Shown here piece after piece: positions 18,377-26,628 of a DNA stretch of 64,000 nucleotides. Both the position numbers and the translations under genes were made by a program. Under the pieces are notes generated by a model. The model saw nothing but the letters and a program-made list of their open reading frames with translations, did no database searches and was not told where the DNA came from. The DNA is from Oscillospiraceae bacterium (GTDB lineage Bacteria; Bacillota; Clostridia; Oscillospirales; Acutalibacteraceae): contig CADARP010000003.1 in the NCBI GenBank assembly GCA_902790325.1, positions 62,001 through 126,000 on the forward strand, in the 5' to 3' direction. The first letter of the stretch is position 1. Every line of letters begins with the position of its first letter.

Positions 18377-19306
18377 ATGCGCGTAGTATTTATGGGAACG
18401 CCGGAGTTTTCCGTGCCGTGTCTTGCACGGCTGATTTCGGACGGCCACGATGTGGCGGGCGTATTCACCCAGCCGGACAAACCGAAGGGACGCGGCAAGC
18501 AGCTTGCGGCGCCGCCTGTCAAGGAATATGCGCTCTTGCACGGGATCCCCGTTTTTCAGCCGCGCACCATGCGCGACGGCGAGGCGGTCGGCATTCTCCG
18601 ACAGCTCATGCCGGAGCTGATCGTCGTAACGGCATTCGGCAAGATCCTGCCGGCGGAAGTGTTGGATTTCCCGAAGTACGGCTGCATCAATATCCATGCG
18701 TCTCTGCTGCCGCGCTACCGCGGCGCGGCGCCCATCCAGTGGGCGGTGCTCAACGGCGAGACGCGCACGGGCGTGACGAGTATGCAGATGGATGTGGGAT
18801 TGGATACGGGCGACATGCTCCTGCGGCGCGAAACGCCGATCGACGGGAATATGACGGCCGGCGAGCTGCACGACGTGCTCTCGCAGCTCGGCGCCGACGT
18901 TCTGAGCGAGACGCTCACTGCGCTGCAAAACGGTACGCTGCATCCCGAAAAGCAGGATGACGCGCTGTCGAACTACGCGCCCATGCTGACGAAGGAACTG
19001 TCCGCGCTCGATTTCACCTGCCCCGCACAGAAGGTACACGACCGCATTCGCGGGCTGTCACCGTGGCCGACGGCGACGATGCGCATCGGCGGCAAAACGC
19101 TCAAGGTGCACCGCAGCGTCCTGTGCGCCGACGCGGGCGGACAGGCGGGCGAAGTGATGCACAGCGGCAAGCGGTTCGTCGTCTCCTGCGGCGACGGACG
19201 GTGCGTGGAGCTGCTGACCGTGCAGGCCGAGGGCAAAAAGGCGATGGCGGCGGCGGATTATCTGCGCGGAAATCCGCTGGCTGTCGGAACGATTCTGAAC
19301 CGCTGA
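18377..19306 (+). CDS. fmt: methionyl-tRNA formyltransferase
   Basis: Fmt formylates initiator Met-tRNA using 10-formyl-THF. The 309-aa protein shows VVFMGTPEFSVPCLARL at the N-terminus, the formyl-binding NIHASLLPRYRGAAPIQWAV segment and a C-terminal OB-like domain (VHDRIRGLSPWPTAT). ATG 18377 is chosen because ACAGGAG (18361-18367) is 9 nt upstream. The in-frame ATG at 18368 abuts the Shine-Dalgarno. Confidence 0.96.
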   Translation: MRVVFMGTPEFSVPCLARLISDGHDVAGVFTQPDKPKGRGKQLAAPPVKEYALLHGIPVFQPRTMRDGEAVGILRQLMPELIVVTAFGKILPAEVLDFPKYGCINIHASLLPRYRGAAPIQWAVLNGETRTGVTSMQMDVGLDTGDMLLRRETPIDGNMTAGELHDVLSQLGADVLSETLTALQNGTLHPEKQDDALSNYAPMLTKELSALDFTCPAQKVHDRIRGLSPWPTATMRIGGKTLKVHRSVLCADAGGQAGEVMHSGKRFVVSCGDGRCVELLTVQAEGKKAMAAADYLRGNPLAVGTILNR

Positions 19307-19319
19307 AGGGGGAACGGAT

Positions 19320-20030
19320 ATGGGTTTTAACATCGGATACGGAATTGATATTTACTATATCCTGCTTGTGGTGCCGGCATTCCTGCTGGCGCTGTGGGCG
19401 CAGGTCAAGGTCAAGGGAACCTATAAAAAAATGTCCGCGGTGCGCAATTCGCGCGGTCTAACCGGTGCGCAGGCTGCGTCCCGTGTGCTGTACGAGCACG
19501 GCGTCACAAACGTGCAGATCGAGCGCGTCTCCGGTACGCTGACCGATCACTACGACCCGCGCTCCAACGTGATCCGCCTGTCTGACGGTGTGTTTGACAG
19601 CACGAGCGTCGCCGCGGTCGGCATCGCCTGCCACGAAGCCGGACACGCGGTGCAGTACGCCAAGGGCTATGCGCCCATCCGCGTGCGCAACGCGATCCTG
19701 CCGGTGTGCAGCATCGGTTCCAAGTGGGGGATTCCGCTTGCGATCATCGGTCTGGTGATCGGCAGCATGGTCGGACGCTGGCTGTTCTGGGCAGGCATCC
19801 TGCTGTATGCGCTCGTTGCGGTGTTCCAGCTTGTGACGCTTCCGGTGGAGTTCAACGCCAGCCGCCGCGCGCTGCAGACGATCGACGATACGGGCATGCT
19901 TGCCGGCGAGGAATACAAGGGCGCGCGCAAGGTGCTGACCGCCGCCGCGCTGACATATGTTGCGTCTCTGGCCGTATCGCTTGCCAATCTTTTGCGCCTG
20001 ATCCTGCGCAGTTCTTCGCGCAGACGCTGA
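19320..20030 (+). CDS. yugP: zinc metallopeptidase (YugP-like, peptidase_M membrane family)
   Basis: The 236-aa membrane protein has HEAGH at 105-109 (GIACHEAGHAVQYAKGY), an N-terminal transmembrane helix (about 11-29) and two or three helices after the active site (about 135-175 and 200-225). The LSDGVFDSTSVAAVGIA block and LPVEFNASRRAL downstream are typical of the YugP/Zn_peptidase_2 family. The substrate is unknown. The Shine-Dalgarno is AGGGGG (19307-19312). The fmt-yugP-rsmB order is common in Clostridia. Confidence 0.92.
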   Translation: MGFNIGYGIDIYYILLVVPAFLLALWAQVKVKGTYKKMSAVRNSRGLTGAQAASRVLYEHGVTNVQIERVSGTLTDHYDPRSNVIRLSDGVFDSTSVAAVGIACHEAGHAVQYAKGYAPIRVRNAILPVCSIGSKWGIPLAIIGLVIGSMVGRWLFWAGILLYALVAVFQLVTLPVEFNASRRALQTIDDTGMLAGEEYKGARKVLTAAALTYVASLAVSLANLLRLILRSSSRRR

Positions 20031-20032
20031 CG

Positions 20033-21346
20033 ATGGACGCGGCAAGGAAAGCGGCGCTCGATACACTTGTGCGTGTCGAGCGGGACGGCGCATACTCCAA
20101 TCTGGCGCTCTCGTCCGCGCTGGACGGTTTACCGGACAAAGCGGACAGCGCGTTTGCAAGCGCGCTCGTTTATACGGCGCTTGAGCGGCAGATCACGATC
20201 GATTATCATCTTTCTTTATATCTGACCCAGCCGATCCGCAAACTGCGCCCCGAGGTGCGTGCGGCGCTGCGGCTGGGCGCGGCACAGATCCTGTTTATGG
20301 ATAAAGTGCCCGATTCGGCCGCCGTCAACGAAGCGGTGACGCTTGTGCGGCAGAACAAAAGAACCGCTTATGCGGCGGGACTGGCGAACGCTGTGCTGCG
20401 CAAGGTCGCGCAGGGCGGGCTGCAGATCCCGGAAGGGGACGGCGACGAAGCGCGCAGTGTGCGCTATGCCTGTCCCGTATGGCTCGTGCGGATGTGGACG
20501 GAAAGCTACGGACGCGCGGACGCGGACGCGATCATGGCGTCCTCGCTCGGCGGTACGCCGACGACCGTGCGCGTCAACACCCTGAAAACAACGACGCAGG
20601 CGCTCGAAAAAATCCTGGCGGACGAAGGTGTGCGGACGGAACGGTTCGACGGTCAGCCGAACGCGCTGATCCTTGTGAATGCCGGCGCGCCGGAACGGCT
20701 GCAGTCGTTTCGAGATGGATTGTTTCATGTACAGGACGCCGCGTCGCAGTATTGCTGCGAAGCGCTCGACGTCCGCGCGGGACAAACGGTGTACGACGTA
20801 TGCGCCGCGCCCGGCGGAAAATCGTTCACGCTTTGCGAGCAGATGGAGAATACCGGCAGCGTGTATGCGTTCGATCTGCACGCGCATCGTGTCGGGCTGA
20901 TCGCTTCCGGTGCCCAGCGGCTGGGCATTCGGAATCTGCACGCCGCCGTACACGACGCATCGGTCCCGGACGCCGACCGTCCGAAAGCGGACCGCGTGCT
21001 GTGCGACGTGCCTTGTTCGGGACTCGGCGTGATCGCCAAAAAGCCGGAGATCCGTCTGAAACCTGCGCAAGACATTGACAAACTGCAGGATATCCAGTAC
21101 AATATCCTGTGCGTTTCTTCGACATATTTAAAAAAAGGCGGCAGGCTGGTCTATTCCACATGCAGCCTGAACCCGCGGGAAAACGAGGAGGTCGTCCGGC
21201 GGTTTTTGCAGACGCATCCGTCGTTCCGCACGGTTCCCGTGCTGTCCGGCACGGACAAGCTGGAGCGGGACAATATGTGTACGCTGCTGCCGCACCGCAG
21301 CCGCAGCGACGGGTTTTTCATAGCGGCGCTTTCCGAAACGGAGTGA
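20033..21346 (+). CDS. rsmB: 16S rRNA (cytosine-967 C5)-methyltransferase RsmB
   Basis: RsmB methylates C967 of 16S rRNA. The 437-aa protein has an N-terminal NusB-like RNA-binding domain (residues about 1-135), the SAM motif VCAAPGGKSFTL, motif IV DVPCSGLGVIAKKPE and the catalytic cysteine motif YSTCSLNPRENEEV. The start is ATG 20033, immediately after the peptidase stop. A much longer in-frame extension would lie wholly inside yugP and is rejected. Confidence 0.95.
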   Translation: MDAARKAALDTLVRVERDGAYSNLALSSALDGLPDKADSAFASALVYTALERQITIDYHLSLYLTQPIRKLRPEVRAALRLGAAQILFMDKVPDSAAVNEAVTLVRQNKRTAYAAGLANAVLRKVAQGGLQIPEGDGDEARSVRYACPVWLVRMWTESYGRADADAIMASSLGGTPTTVRVNTLKTTTQALEKILADEGVRTERFDGQPNALILVNAGAPERLQSFRDGLFHVQDAASQYCCEALDVRAGQTVYDVCAAPGGKSFTLCEQMENTGSVYAFDLHAHRVGLIASGAQRLGIRNLHAAVHDASVPDADRPKADRVLCDVPCSGLGVIAKKPEIRLKPAQDIDKLQDIQYNILCVSSTYLKKGGRLVYSTCSLNPRENEEVVRRFLQTHPSFRTVPVLSGTDKLERDNMCTLLPHRSRSDGFFIAALSETE

Positions 21347-21350
21347 GGGC

Positions 21351-22403
21351 ATGAGCGGAAAAGATATCAAATCCATGACGCGCGGCGAGCTGGCGGAGGC
21401 GATCGCGCAGCTCGGTCTGCCGTCGTTTCGCGCAAACCAGATCTTCGACTGGCTGCAGGTGCGCGGCGCCGTTTCGTTCGACGAAATGACAAACCTGCCG
21501 AAAACGCTGCGCGCATCTCTTGCGGAAACGTTCGAGCTGCGTTCGTGTACGGTCGTGCGCCGACAGATCTCGCGCGACGAAACCGTCAAATTTCTGTTCC
21601 GGCTCATCGACGGCGAATGCGTCGAATCCGTGCTCATGAAATATAAATACGGCTACACGCTCTGCGTTTCGTCGCAGGTCGGCTGCAAGATGGGCTGCGC
21701 ATTCTGCGCGTCCACACTCGGCGGATTCGTCCGCAGCCTGACCGCGTCGGAGATCCTCAGCCAGATCCATGCCGCGCAGCGCGACCGGAATGTGCGCGTC
21801 TCGCACGTCGTGCTGATGGGCATGGGCGAGCCGCTCGACAATTTCGACAATGTGATGCGTTTTCTCGATCTTGCGGGCGACGAAAAGGGACTGAACATCA
21901 GTATGCGCAATATCTCTTTGTCCACGTGCGGCCTGGTTCCGCGCATTTACGATCTGATGCGCCGCAGATACCAGCTCACGCTGTCCATTTCCATCCACGC
22001 GCCCAATGACGAGATCCGCACCAAAATCATGCCGGTGGCGCGCCGCTATCCGATGGACGAGCTTTTGCGCGCGTGCCGTGCGTATGCCGACGAGACAGGC
22101 AGACGCATTTCCTTTGAATATACGATGATCCGCGGCGTCAACGATTCCGACGCCTGCGCGCGGGAGCTGGCGGGGCGCCTGCGCGGGATGCTTGCACATG
22201 TCAACCTGATCCCCGCCAACGAGTTCTCCGAGAGTCCGTTTGCCCGCAGCGGCACGGACACGGTCGAACGGTTCGCCGAGGTGCTGCGGAAAAACGGCGT
22301 GAACGCCACGATCCGCCGCAGTCTCGGTTCCGATATAGACGCTTCCTGCGGTCAGCTTCGTCTGCGCAGTCAAAAGGAGGTCGATCCCCGTGATCCTTGC
22401 TAA
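21351..22403 (+). CDS. rlmN: dual-specificity 23S rRNA/tRNA m2A methyltransferase RlmN
   Basis: RlmN is a radical-SAM enzyme methylating A2503 of 23S rRNA and A37 of some tRNAs. The 350-aa protein binds its [4Fe-4S] cluster through C112, C116 and C119 (GCKMGCAFCAST) and carries VLMGMGEPLDNFDN, ISTCG-like LSTCGLVPRI and the C-terminal catalytic Cys segment DIDASCGQLR. It starts 4 nt after rsmB and overlaps the PP2C gene by 14 nt. Confidence 0.96.
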   Translation: MSGKDIKSMTRGELAEAIAQLGLPSFRANQIFDWLQVRGAVSFDEMTNLPKTLRASLAETFELRSCTVVRRQISRDETVKFLFRLIDGECVESVLMKYKYGYTLCVSSQVGCKMGCAFCASTLGGFVRSLTASEILSQIHAAQRDRNVRVSHVVLMGMGEPLDNFDNVMRFLDLAGDEKGLNISMRNISLSTCGLVPRIYDLMRRRYQLTLSISIHAPNDEIRTKIMPVARRYPMDELLRACRAYADETGRRISFEYTMIRGVNDSDACARELAGRLRGMLAHVNLIPANEFSESPFARSGTDTVERFAEVLRKNGVNATIRRSLGSDIDASCGQLRLRSQKEVDPRDPC

Positions 22404-23118
22404 AAAAACCGACGTCGGCATGATACGCCCGATGAACCAGGACGCCTGTGCGTGCGGAGAGTTTCCGGACGGCGTTGCCTGGGCTGTGGTGTGCGACGGA
22501 ATGGGCGGCGCCGCCAGCGGCGACGTGGCCAGCGCGACGGCGGTCAAAATCATATCGGAGCGCATCCAGTCGTCCTATCGGGAAGGGATGCAGGCCAATT
22601 CCATCCGCAGCGTGCTGTTCTCCGCGATCGAGGCAGCCAACGCCGTGGTCTATGAGATGTCCTGCTCGAACCCCGCGTTCGAGGGCATGGGAACGACAGT
22701 CGTGGCGTCCATCATCCGCCGGGACGCGGTCTTCATCGCCCACGCGGGCGACAGCCGCGCTTACCGCATTACGGAAACCGGCATCACGCAGCTGACGCGC
22801 GACCACTCCATGGTGCAGGCCATGGTCGACAGGGGACAGATCACGCCGATGGAAGCCAAAGACCATCCGCGCAAAAACATCATCACGCGTGCCTTGGGTG
22901 TGGACAGCCGCATTCCGGTCGATTTTTGCGAGGAGCCGTTCGAGCCGAACGATATGCTTCTGATCTGCACGGACGGCCTGACCAACATGGTCGAGGACGA
23001 GGCAATTTTCCGCATGGCGCGGGAGTCGTCGCCGGGAGAACTACCGGAAAAACTGGTCGCGCAGGCGAACCGGAACGGCGGTGTGGACAATATCACAGTC
23101 GTAACGATCGTATCGTAA
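22390..23118 (+). CDS. stp: PP2C-family serine/threonine phosphatase (Stp/PrpC), GTG start
   Basis: The 242-aa manganese-dependent phosphatase reverses phosphorylation by the neighbouring PrkC kinase. PP2C motifs visible are VGMIRPMNQDA, VCDGMGGAASGD, FIAHAGDSRAYR, TRDHSMVQ, ITRALG and ICTDGLTNMVED, ending with GGVDNITVV. Translation starts at GTG 22390 behind a perfect AAAGGAGG (22373-22380). It is followed 12 nt later by prkC. Confidence 0.95.
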   Translation: MILAKKTDVGMIRPMNQDACACGEFPDGVAWAVVCDGMGGAASGDVASATAVKIISERIQSSYREGMQANSIRSVLFSAIEAANAVVYEMSCSNPAFEGMGTTVVASIIRRDAVFIAHAGDSRAYRITETGITQLTRDHSMVQAMVDRGQITPMEAKDHPRKNIITRALGVDSRIPVDFCEEPFEPNDMLLICTDGLTNMVEDEAIFRMARESSPGELPEKLVAQANRNGGVDNITVVTIVS

Positions 23119-23130
23119 AGGGGTATCTTT

Positions 23131-25383
23131 ATGGATAATTATTGCGGAAAAAGACTGGACGGCAGATACGAGATCCGTGAGATCATCGGCGTGGGCGGCA
23201 TGGCGGTGGTCTACAAAGCGTACGACAATATCGACGACCGGATCGTCGCGGTCAAGATTCTCAAGGACGAGTATCTGACCAACGCGGACTTCCGCCGCCG
23301 TTTCAAGAACGAATCCAAGGCGATCGCTGTGCTGTCGCATCCCAACATCGTCAAGGTGTACGACGTCAGCTTCGGCGACCGGCTTCAGTATATCGTGATG
23401 GAATATATCGAGGGCATCACCCTCAAGGAATACATCGGCCAGCAGGGGCAGCTCAGCTGGAAGGAAACGGTTTACTTCCTGACGCAGATCCTGCGCGCGC
23501 TGCAGCACGCCCATGACAAGGGCATCATCCACCGCGACGTCAAGCCGCAGAATATCCTGCTGCTGGAAAACGGCACGATCAAGGTGACGGATTTCGGCAT
23601 TGCGCGCATGGCGCACAGCGAAACAAGCACGGCGGCGGGCAGCGCGGTCGGTTCGGTGCATTATATCAGCCCCGAGCAGGCCAAAGGCGAGCCGACCGAC
23701 AACAAGGCGGACATCTACTCCGTCGGCGTGGTGCTGTACGAGATGCTGACCGGCAAGGTGCCGTTTGACGGCGATACCGCCGTTTCCGTCGCGCTGATGC
23801 AGCTGCAGAAGGAGCCGCGCCGTCCGCGCGAGATCGACCCGAAGATCCCGATCGGACTCGAGCAGATCACGATGCGCGCCATGCAGAAGCGCCCGCGCGA
23901 CCGCTACCAGTCCGCGTCGGAGATGCTGATGGATCTGGATGCGTTCCGCCGCAATCCGCAGATCCGTTTCAACTACAATTATTTTGTGGACGAGCAGCCG
24001 ACACGCAACGTACAGACAAACCGCGCGCAGCAGCCGCGCGCCCAGCAGCCGCGTCCGGCCCAGCCGCGTACCGGACAGCCGCGCCCGCAGCAGCGCCCGC
24101 CTCAGCCCCAGCCCAGACCGCGCCCCGTACGCGAGGAGCCGCAGGAGGACGAGGAGGATTCGTCCGGCAGCGCGCTTCCGATCATCGGCGGCATCATCGG
24201 CGGCATGCTTGTTCTTGCGGCGATCATCATCGGATTCTGCTTTGCGACGGGCGTCTTTGCCGAGAAGATCGAGGTGCCGGATTTCACGGGCATGAATTAT
24301 TACGAGGAAATCCGCAACAACAGCGCCTATGCCGACCTGCACATCCGCATCAACGACTCCGTAGAGTCGGATACATACAAAGAGGGCGAGGTCTACGACC
24401 AGTCCCCGTCGCCGCACGTCAAGATCCGTCCCAAGGAGGAGATCACGCTCTATATCCCGAAGTCGCGCGAGAACATCGAGGTGCCGGACGTCTATACCTA
24501 CACGTTCACCGACGCCATCACCCTCATTGAGGGCGCAGGCTTCAAGTATCAGATGGAGTACGAAAAGGACAGCGGCGCGCCGGAAAAGACGGTCATCCGC
24601 ACCGATCCCGAGCGGTATACGTGGGCGGCCAAGGGCTCCACGGTGATCCTGCATGTCGCGGCGGCGAGCGATACGGTCGCTGTTCCGAAGCTGGTCGGTT
24701 ACGATCTGCAGACGGCGCGTGAGCTTGCGCAGTCCGTGGGATTGGATATCGAAGTCACCGAAGAGGAGAACAGCAGCGAGAACAAGGACGTCGTGCTGCG
24801 CATGAACTACCGCGAGGAATCGCAGGTGCCCAAGGGCACGGTGATCGGGGTGGTCGTCAGCAACGGCAAGCCGACCGAATCAACGGCAAAGGTTTCGTTC
24901 CGCCTGCCCAACACCGACGACGATGCGCCGATGAAGGTCTATCTCGGCAGCGAGCTTCTGTCCGACAAGTCGAAGACGCTTCATCTGGACGGCAGCACCT
25001 ATGAGTTCGAGGTGACCGGAAACGAAGAAGGCAAAAAACTGACGGTCAAGCTTTCGGATCAGACTTACTACGAGTGTCTGATCGACTTTACGCAAACGCC
25101 TGCCAAGGTGACGAGCGAGAAAACGCTTGAATACGTTCCCGGAGGCGGCGTTGACGTGATCAGCGGCCGCGGTCCCTATCCGTCGGTTGAGGGCGTCACA
25201 TATGACGAGGCGTGCGACATGCTGCATGCCGCAGGCTTCAACAACATCAAGCGCAACGACATTGCGACGGACGATCCGGGCAAAGCGGAGATGGTTACGC
25301 AGCAAATGCCGCCGTACAAGATCCTCGGACGTCAGAATTTCAGCACCGAGATCGTATTGAGCGTTTACACGTATGAGGAGTAA
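23131..25383 (+). CDS. prkC: PASTA-domain Ser/Thr kinase PrkC (Stk1)
   Basis: The 750-aa membrane kinase senses muropeptides and lipid II and controls cell-wall growth and germination in Firmicutes. The N-terminal kinase domain has GVGGMAVVYKA, K42 and HRDVKPQN with D136, then DFG. A Gln/Pro/Arg-rich juxtamembrane linker (about 285-340) leads to a TM at about 350-373. Three tandem PASTA repeats follow (about 380-585), then a beta-rich insert and a fourth PASTA-like repeat at the C-terminus (YPSVEGVTYDEACDMLHAAG). Four rather than three extracellular repeats is a modest variation. Confidence 0.95.
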   Translation: MDNYCGKRLDGRYEIREIIGVGGMAVVYKAYDNIDDRIVAVKILKDEYLTNADFRRRFKNESKAIAVLSHPNIVKVYDVSFGDRLQYIVMEYIEGITLKEYIGQQGQLSWKETVYFLTQILRALQHAHDKGIIHRDVKPQNILLLENGTIKVTDFGIARMAHSETSTAAGSAVGSVHYISPEQAKGEPTDNKADIYSVGVVLYEMLTGKVPFDGDTAVSVALMQLQKEPRRPREIDPKIPIGLEQITMRAMQKRPRDRYQSASEMLMDLDAFRRNPQIRFNYNYFVDEQPTRNVQTNRAQQPRAQQPRPAQPRTGQPRPQQRPPQPQPRPRPVREEPQEDEEDSSGSALPIIGGIIGGMLVLAAIIIGFCFATGVFAEKIEVPDFTGMNYYEEIRNNSAYADLHIRINDSVESDTYKEGEVYDQSPSPHVKIRPKEEITLYIPKSRENIEVPDVYTYTFTDAITLIEGAGFKYQMEYEKDSGAPEKTVIRTDPERYTWAAKGSTVILHVAAASDTVAVPKLVGYDLQTARELAQSVGLDIEVTEEENSSENKDVVLRMNYREESQVPKGTVIGVVVSNGKPTESTAKVSFRLPNTDDDAPMKVYLGSELLSDKSKTLHLDGSTYEFEVTGNEEGKKLTVKLSDQTYYECLIDFTQTPAKVTSEKTLEYVPGGGVDVISGRGPYPSVEGVTYDEACDMLHAAGFNNIKRNDIATDDPGKAEMVTQQMPPYKILGRQNFSTEIVLSVYTYEE

Positions 25384-25385
25384 GC

Positions 25386-26270
25386 ATGGAGCTTGAAGGC
25401 AGGATCCTCAAGTCGATCAGCGGTTTCTACGAAGTGGAAGCCGACGGCATACTGTATACATGCAAAGCAAGAGGCGTTTTCCGCAAGACGGGGACAACGC
25501 CTCTTGTCGGCGATTATGTGCATATCACGGCCGATTCCGCGGACGGGGAAGGCACCGTGGACGAAGTGCTGCCGCGCCGCAACGCGCTGGCGCGTCCGCC
25601 CGTGGCCAATCTCGACAATCTGTTCATCATCGTTTCCGTCTGCGAGCCGGAGCCGAATGCGCTTGTGATCGACCGGCTGACGGCGATTGCCGAATACAAA
25701 AAGATCGAACCGATCCTTGTGGTGACAAAGTCCGATCTCGGCAGTGCCGAACGGCTGCTGGAGACGTACCGCAAGGCAGGTTTCCGGACGTTCTGCGTCG
25801 GCGAGGACGACCGCGGCGACGTTGCCGAAATGCGGGAACTGCTGCGCGGGCGGATCAGCGCCTTTACGGGCAATACCGGCGTGGGCAAATCGACGCTGCT
25901 CAACGCGCTCGATCCGACGCTGTCGATTGCCACAGCGCAGATCAGCCAGAAGCTCGGACGCGGCCGCCACACAACGCGCCACGTCGAGCTGTACCGCACA
26001 TGCGGCGGTTATGTCGCGGACACACCGGGCTTTTCCGCGCTGGATATCGAAAACGGCGAGTTCATCCACAAGGACGAGCTGCAATACTGCTTCCGCGAAT
26101 TCGCGCCGTATCTCGGTGAGTGCCGGTTCACGTCGTGCGCGCATGTGCGGGATAAGGGCTGCCGCGTGCTCGAAGCGCTGCAGGCGGGCGAGATCGCGCA
26201 GTCGCGGCATGCGAGCTACGCCGCGCTGTATGAAGAAGCGAAGCAGATCAAGGACTGGCAGATCAAGTAG
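25386..26270 (+). CDS. rsgA: ribosome small-subunit GTPase RsgA
   Basis: RsgA is a circularly permuted GTPase that acts late in 30S assembly. The 294-aa protein has an N-terminal OB-fold, the G4 motif TKSD at 114-117 preceding the G1 motif GNTGVGKST at 162-170, G3 DTPGFS, and the C-terminal zinc knuckle CRFTSCAHVRDKGC. It lies 2 nt after prkC. The rpe and thiN genes that usually follow in Bacillus are displaced; thiN is at 30.5 kb. Confidence 0.95.
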   Translation: MELEGRILKSISGFYEVEADGILYTCKARGVFRKTGTTPLVGDYVHITADSADGEGTVDEVLPRRNALARPPVANLDNLFIIVSVCEPEPNALVIDRLTAIAEYKKIEPILVVTKSDLGSAERLLETYRKAGFRTFCVGEDDRGDVAEMRELLRGRISAFTGNTGVGKSTLLNALDPTLSIATAQISQKLGRGRHTTRHVELYRTCGGYVADTPGFSALDIENGEFIHKDELQYCFREFAPYLGECRFTSCAHVRDKGCRVLEALQAGEIAQSRHASYAALYEEAKQIKDWQIK

Positions 26271-26337
26271 GATCTTTTCACCATTCCCGGCCGGTTTGTA
26301 TATACTGGCATTGACAAACTGTTTGGGAGGCGATGGT

Positions 26338-26487
26338 GTGTGCAGATATGCGCTGCGCGGCTGGGGACCCGTCCTGATCGCGTTCGGGCTGGGACTGCTG
26401 ACGGCGAAGCTGGTGCCGTACGCGGTATTTCTGATGATCGCTGCTGCCTCAATGATCCTGACCGGCGTGCTTTTGTGCCGGTGCTGA
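26338..26487 (+). CDS. 49-aa two-helix membrane protein, unknown (GTG start)
   Basis: An in-frame GTG at 26338 sits 7 nt after GGGAGG (26325-26330) and opens a 49-aa protein with two hydrophobic stretches (about 9-24 and 27-45), GWGPVLIAFGLGLLTAKLVP and YAVFLMIAAASMILTG, ending CRC. It lies between rsgA and spoVM. A TATATACT at 26299-26306 could be part of a promoter, but I cannot define a -35. No family is recognised. Conservation with spoVM would suggest a sporulation role, but that is inference. Confidence 0.6.
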   Translation: MCRYALRGWGPVLIAFGLGLLTAKLVPYAVFLMIAAASMILTGVLLCRC

Positions 26488-26503
26488 AGAAAGAGGTGCT
26501 TTG

Positions 26504-26590
26504 ATGAAAGTCGTTGTAGTCAGAAGTCCGAGGGCGCTGCGGGGCATCCTGCGGTGGATATTCGGGATCAAAAAAGAAGACGTGGAATAG
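26504..26590 (+). CDS. spoVM: stage V sporulation protein SpoVM (28 aa)
   Basis: A 28-codon frame begins at ATG 26504 behind AAAGAGG and encodes a short basic amphipathic helix: MKVVVVRSPRALRG, then ILRWIFGIKKEDVE. It matches SpoVM in length, the MK(F/V) start, the conserved Pro9 and a hydrophobic/basic face. SpoVM marks the forespore outer membrane by sensing its curvature and recruits SpoIVA for coat assembly. Genomic position just after rsgA fits the Bacillus prkC-rsgA-rpe-thiN-spoVM order. A terminator follows. It is easily missed because of its size. Confidence 0.87.
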   Translation: MKVVVVRSPRALRGILRWIFGIKKEDVE

Positions 26591-26598
26591 GAGAGAGG

Positions 26599-26624
26599 AC
26601 CGCATCCGCGCGATGCGGTTTTTT
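26599..26624 (+). terminator. intrinsic terminator after spoVM
   Basis: An 8-bp perfect stem, ACCGCATC with GATGCGGT, and a 5-nt loop CGCGC are followed by a T-run (26619-26624). It ends only 4 nt before the next gene's ATG, so it overlaps that gene's translation-initiation region. Confidence 0.85.
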
Positions 26625-26628
26625 GTTT

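Noticed and set aside
19706-20032. Long N-terminal extension of RsmB
   Set aside because: It lies entirely within the zinc peptidase gene in another frame. The family start is at 20033.
24000-24130. Short tandem-like Gln/Pro/Arg repeat in prkC
   Set aside because: It is the low-complexity juxtamembrane linker of the kinase, with no spacer or repeat regularity of a CRISPR array.
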